Positions 1 through 6,962 of a stretch of DNA of 13,156 nucleotides are shown here, one piece after another. Each line of letters opens with the position of its first letter. Positions within the stretch are counted from its first letter, which is position 1. The notes under the pieces are model-generated. The model did not search any database. It had not been told where the DNA came from and saw only the letters and a list, made by a program, of their open reading frames with translations. The translations under genes and the position numbers were made by a program. Source of the stretch: Candidatus Glassbacteria bacterium RIFCSPLOWO2_12_FULL_58_11 (GTDB lineage Bacteria > Gemmatimonadota > Glassbacteria > GWA2-58-10); assembly GCA_001780825.1 (NCBI GenBank), contig MFIX01000210.1, forward strand, positions 5,043 through 18,198. Direction: 5' to 3'.

Positions 1-640
1 GGGAGACAGCCTGTATTTCCTCAGCCGGGATATTATCTCGAAGGGTCACCACGTGACAGTGGTCGATAACGACCTCGCCGAATGTACTCGTCTGTCCCGC
101 GAGCTGAACGCGACCGTGGTTAACGGGGACGGCAGTTATTCCACGACCCTGGAGGATGCCGGAGCGATCGGGATGGATGTCCTGCTCGCGATGACCCCGC
201 TCGATCAGGACAACCTGGTAATCTGCCAGATAGCTCTGCTGCACTTCGGGATAAACCGTTCATTCGCTCTGGTCAACGATCCGGAGAACGAGGAAGTCTT
301 CCGCAAGTTCGGGATACAGGCTTTTTCGACCAGCGGGATCATTGCCAGCCTGATCGAGCAGCAGCTCATGCTCGACGGCATTACGAACCTGATTCTGCTG
401 GGCGGCGGAAAAGTCAATATTACCGAGGTGCTGGTCAAGGCCAATTTCCCGGTGGCGGGCCAAACCCTTCACGAAATCCCTTTTCCCAATGACGCACTGG
501 TGTCCGTAGTGATCCGTAACCATGAGCCGATTATTCCGCGCGGTGGGACAATTCTGCTGGAGGGCGACCGGGTTGTGCTGGTCACTCTGGCCGGAAGTCA
601 CGGGAAGGCGCTGAAAATAATAACCGGCGAGGGGATGTAA
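1..640 (+). CDS. TrkA/KtrA-type potassium uptake regulatory subunit (5' end cut by window)
   Basis: Cytoplasmic nucleotide-binding gating subunit of a Trk/Ktr potassium uptake system, expected to form a ring on the channel encoded next door. The reading frame is open from base 2, so the start lies outside the window; a GTG at 53 is internal. The visible part begins inside the Rossmann fold (GGDSLYFLSRDIISKGHHV), followed by TVVDND, whose acidic residue at the end of strand 2 normally contacts the nucleotide ribose. An RCK_C/TrkA_C domain follows (VLVKANFPVAGQTL through GGTILLEGDRVVLV). About 212 residues are visible, so it is either a single-copy KtrA-like protein of about 220 residues or the second half of a duplicated TrkA. 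Where the usual glycine-rich loop has a third Gly, this protein appears to have a bulky residue. Its stop is 9 bases before the channel gene, which indicates co-transcription. Family assignment is firm; the exact subtype is not. Confidence 0.9.
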   Translation, partial: GDSLYFLSRDIISKGHHVTVVDNDLAECTRLSRELNATVVNGDGSYSTTLEDAGAIGMDVLLAMTPLDQDNLVICQIALLHFGINRSFALVNDPENEEVFRKFGIQAFSTSGIIASLIEQQLMLDGITNLILLGGGKVNITEVLVKANFPVAGQTLHEIPFPNDALVSVVIRNHEPIIPRGGTILLEGDRVVLVTLAGSHGKALKIITGEGM

Positions 641-649
641 GGGCGGGGT

Positions 650-2140
650 ATGGACAAATATGAGTATTTCCGCACCCGATACAGTCTTATCTTATCCTAT
701 CTCGGCATGATTCTTTGTTTCTCCGGGTTGCTGATGCTGGTCCCGCTGATTTATGCCCTGTTTCAGCCCGGCGGGGCCGCGGAGATCTTTGCCTTCCTGC
801 CGCCGGCAGGTATTCTGATCCTCGCCGGTTATGCCTTCTGGCGGTGGCTGAGGCCCGCGGAGGACAGCGAGATAGTCCTCGATCTGCGGGACGGGGGAGT
901 AATCGTTCTGCTGAGCTGGGTCATAGTCTGTCTCGTCTCGGCCTGGCCGTTCCAGGTTTCCTCCGGGTTCGATTTCACCCGCTCAATCTTCGAATCAGTC
1001 AGCGGCTGGACTACCACCGGCCTGTCAGTAGTGAATACGGAAAAAGTCTCCCGGGCTATTCTTCTATGGCGCAGCACCATGCAGGTCGCCGGGGGAGCCG
1101 GATTTGCAATTATCATGCTCTCGGCGATCACCGGCCCTTCCGGCTACGCCATTTCCTCGGCGGAAGGCAGAAGTCAGCAACTGGTCCCGCATGTGCGAAG
1201 GTCGGCCAAGCTTGTCCTGCTGATCTACAGCGGTTCTGTAATCGTGGGCATTGCCGCTTACCGGCTGGGCGGCATGAGCCTGTTCGATGCTGTGAATCAC
1301 TCCTTCACGGCGCTCTCTACCGGCGGGTTCTCCACCCATAATGAAAGTATCGGCTACTGGGATTCGGCGGCCATTGAAGCCGTGACCATGATCTTGATGA
1401 TCCTGGGCAATCTCAATTTCGTGACGAGCTGGCTGCTGCTGAGAGGAAAATTCGCTCTGGTAGGCAAGGACGGTGAAATCCGGGTGATGGCGCTGCTTAT
1501 CCCGGTAAGTTTCGCCCTGGTGCTGCTGCTGACCAGTCTGCAGCTCTATCCAACCGTTGGCGAAAGCATCCGGGTGGCGGCCTTCGAGACCGTAACAGCC
1601 CTGACAACTACCGGCTTTTCCACGGTCGGCTATACTAATTGGAATTCCATTGGTGTATTCGTGCTTATCTGCCTGATGCTGATCGGCGGCGGCACCTGCT
1701 CGACTGCGGGCGGTATTAAACAATTCCGCATCTATGCCCTCTACAAAGGCCTGCTGTGGGAAATCAGGCAGGCCTTCCTGCCCAAAAGGTCCGTAAATGC
1801 GAACGCGCTCTGGTCCGGCGAGCAAAAGGTTTTTGTCAGCGACGGCCAGCTCAAGCAGATCGGGTCCTACCTGTTCATTTACCTGACGGTTTATCTCATC
1901 GGTGTCGGCATAGTCGCGGCTTACGGTTATACTCTTCAGGAAGCGTTCTTCGAATTTGCCTCGGCTCTGGGGACAGTGGGATTATCAATTGGGGTTACCA
2001 GCTATAAAGCGCCAGGGGCTGTACTCTGGGCTGAGACAGCCGGGATGTTCCTGGGCCGGCTGGAGTTCATGGTGGTGATTGTCGGGCTGGCTACAATGCT
2101 GAAAGACCTGCGGGGGATAATGTTCCGACGGAGAACATAA
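650..2140 (+). CDS. TrkH/KtrB-family potassium channel/transporter subunit
   Basis: Membrane pore subunit that moves K+ into the cell, gated by the TrkA-type protein encoded just upstream. At 496 residues it has the usual family length. All four pore loops of the MPM repeat are visible, each with its filter glycine: TTTGLS (Gly124), STGGFS (Gly225), TTTGFS (Gly322) and GTVGLS (Gly444). Gly in all four positions is the pattern expected of a K+-selective filter. Hydrophobic helices run from about residue 12 to near the C-terminus, which ends in a basic tail (FRRRT). The ATG at 650 follows a purine-rich stretch (aagggcggggt) that could act as ribosome binding site. I cannot tell TrkH from KtrB or a Na+-coupled variant from sequence alone, so no symbol is given. 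Confidence 0.95.
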   Translation: MDKYEYFRTRYSLILSYLGMILCFSGLLMLVPLIYALFQPGGAAEIFAFLPPAGILILAGYAFWRWLRPAEDSEIVLDLRDGGVIVLLSWVIVCLVSAWPFQVSSGFDFTRSIFESVSGWTTTGLSVVNTEKVSRAILLWRSTMQVAGGAGFAIIMLSAITGPSGYAISSAEGRSQQLVPHVRRSAKLVLLIYSGSVIVGIAAYRLGGMSLFDAVNHSFTALSTGGFSTHNESIGYWDSAAIEAVTMILMILGNLNFVTSWLLLRGKFALVGKDGEIRVMALLIPVSFALVLLLTSLQLYPTVGESIRVAAFETVTALTTTGFSTVGYTNWNSIGVFVLICLMLIGGGTCSTAGGIKQFRIYALYKGLLWEIRQAFLPKRSVNANALWSGEQKVFVSDGQLKQIGSYLFIYLTVYLIGVGIVAAYGYTLQEAFFEFASALGTVGLSIGVTSYKAPGAVLWAETAGMFLGRLEFMVVIVGLATMLKDLRGIMFRRRT

Positions 2141-2159
2141 TCCTCGAACTAATGTTCTC
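2131..2159. terminator. Weak inverted repeat between convergent genes
   Basis: GAGAACAT at 2131-2138 pairs with ATGTTCTC at 2152-2159 across a 13-base loop. It overlaps the potassium channel stop codon and sits 17 bases beyond the end of the convergent methyltransferase gene. A bidirectional terminator is plausible from position. The loop is long and no T-run follows on either strand, so this is only a candidate. Confidence 0.25.
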
Positions 2160-2175
2160 GAAACTAGAGCAAGGC

Positions 2176-2952
2176 TTATTTGCGGGCCAGCAAATTCACC
2201 CGGCGGAAAGTCTCGAAGCAGGTGCGGTCCGGCTGAAGGCTGAGCGCGAGCATTTCCGCAATTGCCCGCTCGCGAAATTGCGCTCTTTCGCTTTCCGGCA
2301 GACAGGGCAAAAAGGGCACCAGGCTGGGGACATCGATCCAGGCGATCATGGCCTCCCGGTCCGCGAAATACCGGTCCGCGTTTTCTCCCCAGAACTTTAT
2401 CTCCGCAAAAGGAAATTCCCTGACCAACCGCCCATATTCCTCGATTCCGGGCATGTACCAGGGCCAGTCGAATTCCCGGAACGAGGCCGCATACTCTTCC
2501 CGCGCCATGACTTTCCGGATTACCGTGAAGAAATTCCTGCAGTTGCCCTCCGACGCAAAGTTGAACCGGGCGATCCCTCCGGGCTTTAAGCACTTATATA
2601 CTCCGGCCAGCAAACCGCGGTGGTCCTTGATCCAGTGCAGGGCGGCATTGGAGAAGACCAGATCGAACTCGTTTTCGAAGGAGATTTCCCGGATATCCGC
2701 CAGCTCGAATTTCAGGTTTTCTTTCTCGTGTTTCCGGGCCGAATCGATCATGCCCCGCGAGGCGTCGATCCCGAGCACGAATCCCCGTGGCGAAAGATCG
2801 GCCAGACTGCGGGTCAGCGCGCCATCCCCGCAGCCCAGATCGAGAATCCGCTCATCGCCCCTGAACCGCATTTCAGCGATCAGCCGGCCGCCCCATTCTT
2901 TCTGATGCGCGGAGGCAGCCCGGTATTTTTCGCCGTCGAATTCGAAAGTCAC
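2176..2952 (-). CDS. Class I SAM-dependent methyltransferase, trans-aconitate methyltransferase/BioC-like
   Basis: Soluble methyltransferase of 258 residues using S-adenosylmethionine. Motif I is LDLGCGDG at residues 37-44. The acidic residue at the end of strand 2 is Asp63 (VLGIDAS), a further acidic site is Asp86 (LADI), and the post-motif stretch SNAALHWIKD is at 101-110. The N-terminal FDGEKYRAASAHQKEWG block and the SNAALHW block are typical of the trans-aconitate 2-methyltransferase (Tam) and malonyl-ACP methyltransferase (BioC) group. The acceptor substrate cannot be read from sequence. The start is GTG at 2952: an in-frame stop (TAG) lies two codons upstream, and the N-terminus then matches the family, although no strong ribosome binding site is seen. 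It is convergent with the potassium channel gene and co-oriented with another methyltransferase 305 bases upstream, too far to assume one operon. Confidence 0.88.
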   Translation of the reverse strand: MTFEFDGEKYRAASAHQKEWGGRLIAEMRFRGDERILDLGCGDGALTRSLADLSPRGFVLGIDASRGMIDSARKHEKENLKFELADIREISFENEFDLVFSNAALHWIKDHRGLLAGVYKCLKPGGIARFNFASEGNCRNFFTVIRKVMAREEYAASFREFDWPWYMPGIEEYGRLVREFPFAEIKFWGENADRYFADREAMIAWIDVPSLVPFLPCLPESERAQFRERAIAEMLALSLQPDRTCFETFRRVNLLARK

Positions 2953-3043
2953 TGGCTATCCACGCCTGCTGCAATTCAGATCTTAGCCTGTCTTGCGCCG
3001 CTAGTTAATCCATTTGAGAAAAAAATTTCACCTGCATCTCATA

Positions 3044-3069
3044 TTGGGCGCACCCATGTGTGCGCCCAA
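3044..3069. repeat. Short palindromic repeat, copy A
   Basis: Arms TTGGGCGCAC (3044-3053) and GTGCGCCCAA (3060-3069) are perfect reverse complements around a 6-base centre, CCATGT. The design is the same as the copies at 12198-12227 and 12257-12284: GGGCG, a variable base, AC, six central bases, GT, the complementary variable base, CGCCC. It lies between genes, without a T-run, so it looks like a REP-type or small non-autonomous element rather than a simple terminator. Confidence 0.8.
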
Positions 3070-3113
3070 CTACCATCGAGAAATGCTGATGCGCCGGGCA
3101 ATGGCGGGAAAGT

Positions 3114-3150
3114 CCCCTCTAACAAGAGGGGTGTCCCGGCCTGCCGGGAC
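3114..3150. repeat. Back-to-back double hairpin
   Basis: Two stems sit 1 base apart. CCCCTCT (3114-3120) pairs with AGAGGGG (3125-3131) over the 4-base loop AACA. GTCCCGG (3133-3139) pairs with CCGGGAC (3144-3150) over the 4-base loop CCTG. The second is followed by GGGGTGTGTC. The compact two-stem design, 44 bases from palindrome copy A, looks like part of a dispersed intergenic repeat. A structured leader or transcript end is the alternative. Confidence 0.65.
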
Positions 3151-3257
3151 GGGGTGTGTCATTCAAATCATCCTGAAGATTGACCGTCAGCAAGAACAAC
3201 TTAGCGCTTATGGGGTCCGCCTAAACATTATTTGCAGCTTATTATATAATCCGGAGC

Positions 3258-4175
3258 TCAATCCACGCTGGTAAAAACATACTGATGAAACAGGTTCCAG
3301 TCATCCGTGAAACGGTGGCTGATTATCCGCGCGCCGGCGCGCTCGAGCAGCCGCAGCCAGCAGGTGGTATCCAGCTCAAATACATCCCGCTCCAGCCTGA
3401 GGCTCGTTCCCGCGGTTTCCACCTGGCCGATACACCAGTGGATCAGGATAGCCTCCAGGCGCCGGCCGAGTTCCGGGTCGAGCCCCGGCTCCTCCAGCGA
3501 GGCGGCCACAGCCGGCGCGGCCCGGGTGATATAAGAGTCGATCAGGCGGTCGATCAGCAGCGGGTCATCCGGAGCCAGGTCGATTTCCGTATAGACATCG
3601 GACTCGTTAAGGATGCAGATTCCACGTCCCGGGCGCACGCTGGAGAGAAACCTTTCCAGCAGCTCGAGCTTGCCCGGCCCCTCCAGCCCATAGCGCTTTC
3701 TCTGGTTGCTGTCGAGTCCCGCCACGTGGTGCAGCATCAGGCCGCAGACAATCAGGTCCGCCGGCGGGATTTCAGCCTCCTCGACCCGGCCGGCCAGGAC
3801 CCGGAACTTCAGGCTCCCGGGCAGCGCGGATTTGACCGCCTCGCGCGCGCTTTCCTGCGGGTCGATCAGGGTGAAAGAACCCCTTTCATTCTCGCGGAAG
3901 AAATCCCGCCACAGGGCCCCGTTCCCGCCGCCGATTTCCACGATATGCCAGCCGGGCCGCGCATCCAGGAATTCGCGGATGACCCGGCGGTTGTATTTGT
4001 ATAGCTCGCGCATCGGCTCGATAGTGGTCCAGGCCTCGTACAGGCTATCCTCGCTGAAAGAGCTGTTCCACTCCTCGGTTTTCTCCGCGGGCAGGCTTTC
4101 CCGCGCTCGAGCGAGCGCCTCGCGGCGCTTGGCCCGCGGCAAAGCCGCTATCTCCGACAGAATCTGGCGCCACAT
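3258..4175 (-). CDS. Class I SAM-dependent methyltransferase, substrate unknown
   Basis: A 305-residue soluble protein with an S-adenosylmethionine-binding Rossmann fold in its middle. Motif I is VEIGGGNG at residues 79-86. The strand 2 acidic residue is Asp105 (FTLIDPQ), and LIVCGLMLHHVAG matches motif IV and the stretch after it. An extra N-terminal helical region of about 70 residues precedes the fold, rich in Arg, Ala and Glu. A long C-terminal part carries EPGLDPELGRRLEAILIHW, a probable helix, and ends in DDWNLFHQYVFTSVD, reminiscent of a closing beta strand. I do not recognise the acceptor. The ATG at 4175 has GGAG about 14 bases upstream (ttggagcgg), rather far but usable. It shows little similarity by eye to the neighbouring methyltransferase beyond the shared fold, so the two are not a recent duplication. 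Confidence 0.82.
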   Translation of the reverse strand: MWRQILSEIAALPRAKRREALARARESLPAEKTEEWNSSFSEDSLYEAWTTIEPMRELYKYNRRVIREFLDARPGWHIVEIGGGNGALWRDFFRENERGSFTLIDPQESAREAVKSALPGSLKFRVLAGRVEEAEIPPADLIVCGLMLHHVAGLDSNQRKRYGLEGPGKLELLERFLSSVRPGRGICILNESDVYTEIDLAPDDPLLIDRLIDSYITRAAPAVAASLEEPGLDPELGRRLEAILIHWCIGQVETAGTSLRLERDVFELDTTCWLRLLERAGARIISHRFTDDWNLFHQYVFTSVD

Positions 4176-4278
4176 AGTGCTGCCGCTCCAATCAGTGCAA
4201 TCAGGCGAAATGCCAGAGGCCGGCCGGTCAATGCAATTTCGAAGATATTAAGTAATGCTTTCACTTATTACCGGCAAG

Positions 4279-4307
4279 TGGTTTTTCCGGTTATTGGTTT
4301 CTCCGGT
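4279..4307. repeat. Imperfect tandem 16-base repeat
   Basis: TGGTTTTTCCGGTTAT (4279-4294) is followed directly by TGGTTTCTCCGGT (4295-4307), one mismatch over the 13 bases compared. It lies in the 257-base gap between the Usp gene's end and the second methyltransferase's start. It may be nothing more than local duplication. Confidence 0.4.
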
Positions 4308-4393
4308 AGCGGCCCGCTGGCAGGCAGCCAGCCATTATGTCGAGAGGGGTTTGACCGGGGTTAATGATGGATTTGCGCCTGAGTGTGAATTCG

Positions 4394-4418
4394 CCCCCGG
4401 CTTTTGAACGCCCGGGGG
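4394..4418. terminator. Candidate GC-rich hairpin after the Usp gene
   Basis: CCCCCGG (4394-4400) pairs with CCGGGGG (4412-4418) across an 11-base loop, 14 bases past the Usp stop codon on the minus strand. The stem is strong but lacks a following T-run in the minus direction, so it could be an mRNA 3'-end stabiliser rather than a true intrinsic terminator. Confidence 0.4.
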
Positions 4419-4432
4419 TATCGGGCAGGGAT

Positions 4433-5335
4433 TCAGTCCTGAAGGGGACGGGCGGGAACCAGCAGGAAGGAGATTTTCATCCGGCTGATCAGTTTCGAGG
4501 CCACGCTGGCCGACCAGAAAGCCCGGGTGCCGGCTTTGCCGTGGGTCGCCAGGACCACGAGGTCGGCTTCCCGGCCCGCAGCGATATTCGATATCTCCTC
4601 CACCGGGTCGCCCCGGCTGAGTGTGGCCTGAACCTCTATCTCCTGCTCTTTCAACTGCTGCACTTTGCGCTTGAGATAGTTGACCGCTTCCTCGGCCTGG
4701 ATGTCGAGCACGGCCCTTGCCGCGCTGGGCAGCAGGCTGCCCGCGGCCGCCTCCTGGCCTTTGAGCGCGCCGGGGGTCGGGACGACAAAAAGGAGCTGCA
4801 CGAGCGAGCCGCAGATCGCGGCCAGGGAGGCGGCCGCCAGCAGGCCCTGTTCGTGCTCAGCATCCCCATCCAGGGGCACCACCAGCTTCTGGAAGAGTTT
4901 CTCTTCGATCCGGCTGGAGCGGAGCATCAATACCGTGGTGCGGCCCAGGCTGAGTGTCTGCTGGGCCAGGTTGCCGAACAGCATGTTCCTGAAGCGATCC
5001 TCACCGTGGGCGCACATCAGCAGCAGGTCCGGCTTAAATTCCTCCACGTGCTCGGCCAGGCTGCGGGCCACATCCTTGATCCCGGTAAGGTGGACATGCC
5101 ATTCAACCGTCACTACCGCGGGAAAGCTGCGCCGGGCCAGGTCCTTCAGATACTCTTGCGCCTCCTCAGCGCCGGTCAGGTGCCGCAGGCCGTGCACCCT
5201 GGCCGGAGCCTGGCTCTCGATTACATGCAGCAGGGTAACTTTCGCCTCGGTCTTCTCCGCCAGGATAGCGGCAACACTCACGGCGGTTTCCGCCAGCGGG
5301 GTGCCGTCCAGCGGGACCAGCAAATGCTTGAACAT
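4433..5335 (-). CDS. Tandem-domain universal stress protein (UspA family)
   Basis: A 300-residue cytoplasmic protein made of two Usp domains. The first opens with FKHLLVPLDGTPLAETAV and ends around TTVLMLRSS; the second opens with FQKLVVPLDGDAEHEQGL and ends with ISFLLVPARP. ATP-binding Usp domains carry G-x2-G-x9-G(S/T). Here domain 1 reads CAHG, nine residues, GN; domain 2 reads ATHG, nine residues, AS. Neither is intact, so nucleotide binding may be weakened or lost. The ATG at 5335 is preferred because GGGGGGA lies 6 bases upstream and the preceding transporter stops 2 bases before it (TGAAGATG). A TTG at 5341 in the same frame would add two residues and overlap that stop. Tight coupling to the metal transporter implies joint expression and possibly a physical or regulatory partnership. 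This mirrors the fused transporter-Usp gene on the other strand. Confidence 0.92.
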   Translation of the reverse strand: MFKHLLVPLDGTPLAETAVSVAAILAEKTEAKVTLLHVIESQAPARVHGLRHLTGAEEAQEYLKDLARRSFPAVVTVEWHVHLTGIKDVARSLAEHVEEFKPDLLLMCAHGEDRFRNMLFGNLAQQTLSLGRTTVLMLRSSRIEEKLFQKLVVPLDGDAEHEQGLLAAASLAAICGSLVQLLFVVPTPGALKGQEAAAGSLLPSAARAVLDIQAEEAVNYLKRKVQQLKEQEIEVQATLSRGDPVEEISNIAAGREADLVVLATHGKAGTRAFWSASVASKLISRMKISFLLVPARPLQD

Positions 5336-5337
5336 CT

Positions 5338-6651
5338 TCAATCCCCCCAGATCGTCTGGTAGATCAGGAACAGGTTAAGTGCGACTATCATCCCGGCGGC
5401 CAGCCAGGCCAGCCAGCCGGTCAGGCGACGGTTGGTCAGGACCCCCATCAAGTCGCTGCGGCTGGTGAATTTCACCAGCGGAATCACCGCCAGCGGCAGG
5501 CCGAAACTCAGCACCACCTGGCTCAGCACCAGGGTCCAGGTCGGGTCGAGGCCGAGGAAAATCACGATCAGCGCAGGCAGCATGGTGACTACCCGCCGCA
5601 CCCAGACCGGCACGTGAAAATTCAGGAAGCCCTGCATGATTGTCTGTCCGGCCATTGTGCCGACCGCCGAGGAGCTCAGGCCAGCCATCAGGAGCGAGAT
5701 GGCGAAGACCTGGCTCGAGATCGGCCCGAGCAGCGGCTCCAGGGTCAGATAGGCCTTTTCGAGGGCATCGATATTGAGCATCCCGCGGGAATGGAAAGTC
5801 TGGGCGGCCATGATCAGCATCGCGGCGTTGACCGCTCCGGCCACGCTCATCGCCAGCACCACGTCGATAGTCTCGTAGCGCAGCAGCTTTTTCAGCCTTC
5901 CGGGCTCGCGCGTACGGATCCTGCCCTGGGTAAGAGCAGAGTGCAGGTAGATGACATGCGGCATTACCGTAGCCCCCAGGATCCCAGTAGCCAGCAGGAT
6001 GCTCTGCGCTCCCTGGAAGCGCGGGGGCAGGAAGCTTTCCAGGATAAGCTGCGCCTGCGGACGCACGATGAACATTTCGACCAGGTAGCAGAGAGCCACC
6101 ACCCCGACCAGGGCGGTGATCACGGCTTCCATAGGCCGGAAACCATAGCGCTCGAGCCCCAGGATGATAAAGGTGACCACCGCGGTGAGCAGACCGGCAA
6201 TCCAGAGCGGCATCCCGAACAGCAAGTTAAACCCGATCGCCGCGCCGAGGAACTCAGCCAGGTCCGTTGCCATCGCTACCAGCTCCATCACCACCCACAT
6301 GGTCCAGACCAGCCAGGGGCGGTAATGTTCGCGGCACATCTCGGCCAGGTTCCGGCCCGTGGCGATCCCCAGCTTGGCCGCCAGAGTCTGCACCAGCATG
6401 GCGATCAGGTTGCTGGCCACCACCACCCAGACCAGAGTGAACCCGAAACGCGCGCCGCCCTCCAGGTTGGTGGCGAAATTTCCCGGATCGATATAAGCCA
6501 CGCTGGCAATAAACGCCGGGCCCAGGAAGGGCCAGAGACGGCCCAGGCCCCTGCGGGTGGTCTCGCCGGAAAGCACCTCCACCGCCGCGCTCACCGTATC
6601 CCGGTCCGCTGAACCCATCCCGGCTTTCTTATTTTCCATTGGCTTCGGCAT
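5338..6651 (-). CDS. mntH: NRAMP-family divalent metal transporter (MntH-type, unfused)
   Basis: Inner-membrane proton-coupled importer of Mn2+ and/or Fe2+, 437 residues. The metal site is intact: helix 1 carries DPGN (Asp55, Asn58) and helix 6 carries GATVMPH (Met230, His232). The methionine distinguishes transition-metal NRAMPs from the Mg2+-type relatives. The residues after MPH are VIYLHSAL, where NLYLHSAL is usual. I count 11 hydrophobic helices; the chain stops right after the last (LNLFLIYQTIWGD), so the C-terminus should be outside the cytoplasm. The ATG at 6651 has GAGTGAGG just upstream with tight spacing; the ATG at codon 5 (MENKKAG) is an alternative that better matches the N-terminus of the divergent paralogue. 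It is the first gene of an operon with the Usp gene. The gene symbol rests on family membership only; Mn versus Fe preference is not shown. Confidence 0.93.
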   Translation of the reverse strand: MPKPMENKKAGMGSADRDTVSAAVEVLSGETTRRGLGRLWPFLGPAFIASVAYIDPGNFATNLEGGARFGFTLVWVVVASNLIAMLVQTLAAKLGIATGRNLAEMCREHYRPWLVWTMWVVMELVAMATDLAEFLGAAIGFNLLFGMPLWIAGLLTAVVTFIILGLERYGFRPMEAVITALVGVVALCYLVEMFIVRPQAQLILESFLPPRFQGAQSILLATGILGATVMPHVIYLHSALTQGRIRTREPGRLKKLLRYETIDVVLAMSVAGAVNAAMLIMAAQTFHSRGMLNIDALEKAYLTLEPLLGPISSQVFAISLLMAGLSSSAVGTMAGQTIMQGFLNFHVPVWVRRVVTMLPALIVIFLGLDPTWTLVLSQVVLSFGLPLAVIPLVKFTSRSDLMGVLTNRRLTGWLAWLAAGMIVALNLFLIYQTIWGD

Positions 6652-6687
6652 GGCCTCACTCTTTTCGATTATCGGGCGGTCTTTTCA

Positions 6688-6716
6688 AGAATACTATACA
6701 TTAAGCGAGAGTTCAA
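6688..6716 (-). promoter_or_regulatory. Candidate promoter of the mntH-usp operon
   Basis: Read on the minus strand, TTGAAC (6711-6716) and TATTCT (6688-6693) are separated by 17 bases, each matching four of six consensus positions. They lie 37 bases or more before the mntH start. The -35 overlaps a small inverted repeat, TCAA-TG-TTGA (6713-6722). This is a pattern match only. Confidence 0.4.
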
Positions 6717-6904
6717 TGTTGAGACTTTGTTCGCAACTGGAAATCCGTGACTGATATCTGGTATATTTCCAATAAGCAAATTCCGCCCAAAGACCCGGTC
6801 TAACATTGGCAATTTACGGAGTGCAGTGGGAATGCTTCACAGATTCGGTTCTATGATAAAAAGACTTGCACAAAACGAAACGAGGCGTTACATTAGTTTA
6901 TTTG

Positions 6905-6927
6905 AGATTGAGAATCAATCTTATAAC
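6905..6927 (+). promoter_or_regulatory. Candidate operator and -10 of the NRAMP-Usp fusion gene
   Basis: AGATTGA (6905-6911) and TCAATCT (6915-6921) form a perfect 7+3+7 inverted repeat. It abuts TATAAC (6922-6927), a five-of-six match to a -10 element. TTGAGA just upstream would give a spacer too short for a -35, so the promoter may need an activator or use another element. Position and size suit a metal-dependent repressor of the Fur, DtxR or MntR class, and the sequence is loosely Fur-box-like (TGAGAAT). No regulator gene is in the window, so the identity is a guess. Confidence 0.4.
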
Positions 6928-6962
6928 AAAAGTTAACTTATGCCAGTTCTTTAGGAGTTAAA

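Larger units (their letters stand above)
2953..3257. other. 305-base gene-free gap with repeats
   Basis: This gap separates two minus-strand methyltransferase genes. It holds a short perfect palindrome (3044-3069) and a double hairpin (3114-3150), both described separately. There is also an AT-rich patch with TATAAT-like sequence near 3242-3250. Short open frames across it have no codon character or ribosome binding site. I see no RNA gene. Confidence 0.6.
6652..6962. other. 311-base divergent regulatory spacer between two NRAMP genes
   Basis: This region lies between the start codons of the divergent metal transporters and is more AT-rich than the flanking genes. It holds a candidate minus-strand promoter (6688-6716), and a candidate plus-strand operator and -10 (6905-6927). 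A good AGGAG ribosome binding site lies at 6953-6957, 5 bases before the ATG at 6963. I found no yybP-ykoY-like manganese riboswitch by eye and no credible small gene. Confidence 0.6.

Noticed and set aside
2348..3183. Overlapping plus-strand open frames opposite the first methyltransferase and running into the gap
   Set aside because: They cross the methyltransferase start and the palindromic repeats, show no family motif, and conflict with the clear SAM-binding protein on the minus strand.
2958..3268. ATCCACGC occurring in the same orientation at both ends of the 305-base gap, as if flanking an insertion
   Set aside because: It is only 8 bases, one copy lies just outside a start codon and the other inside a coding region, and there is no transposase or terminal inverted repeat.
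4364..5362. A 332-codon open frame on the plus strand opposite the Usp gene
   Set aside because: It is the antisense shadow of a well-supported GC-rich gene. Its translation is low-complexity (Gln, Arg, Gly, His rich), has no recognisable domain and has no ribosome binding site.
5614..6612. A 332-codon open frame on the plus strand opposite mntH
   Set aside because: It is extremely rich in Gln, His, Asp and Arg, as expected from reading a membrane protein gene backwards. The NRAMP motifs on the other strand are decisive.
6652..6962. A possible manganese riboswitch in the divergent NRAMP spacer
   Set aside because: I could not find the conserved paired loops of the yybP-ykoY class on either strand; the hairpins seen are short and AT-rich.
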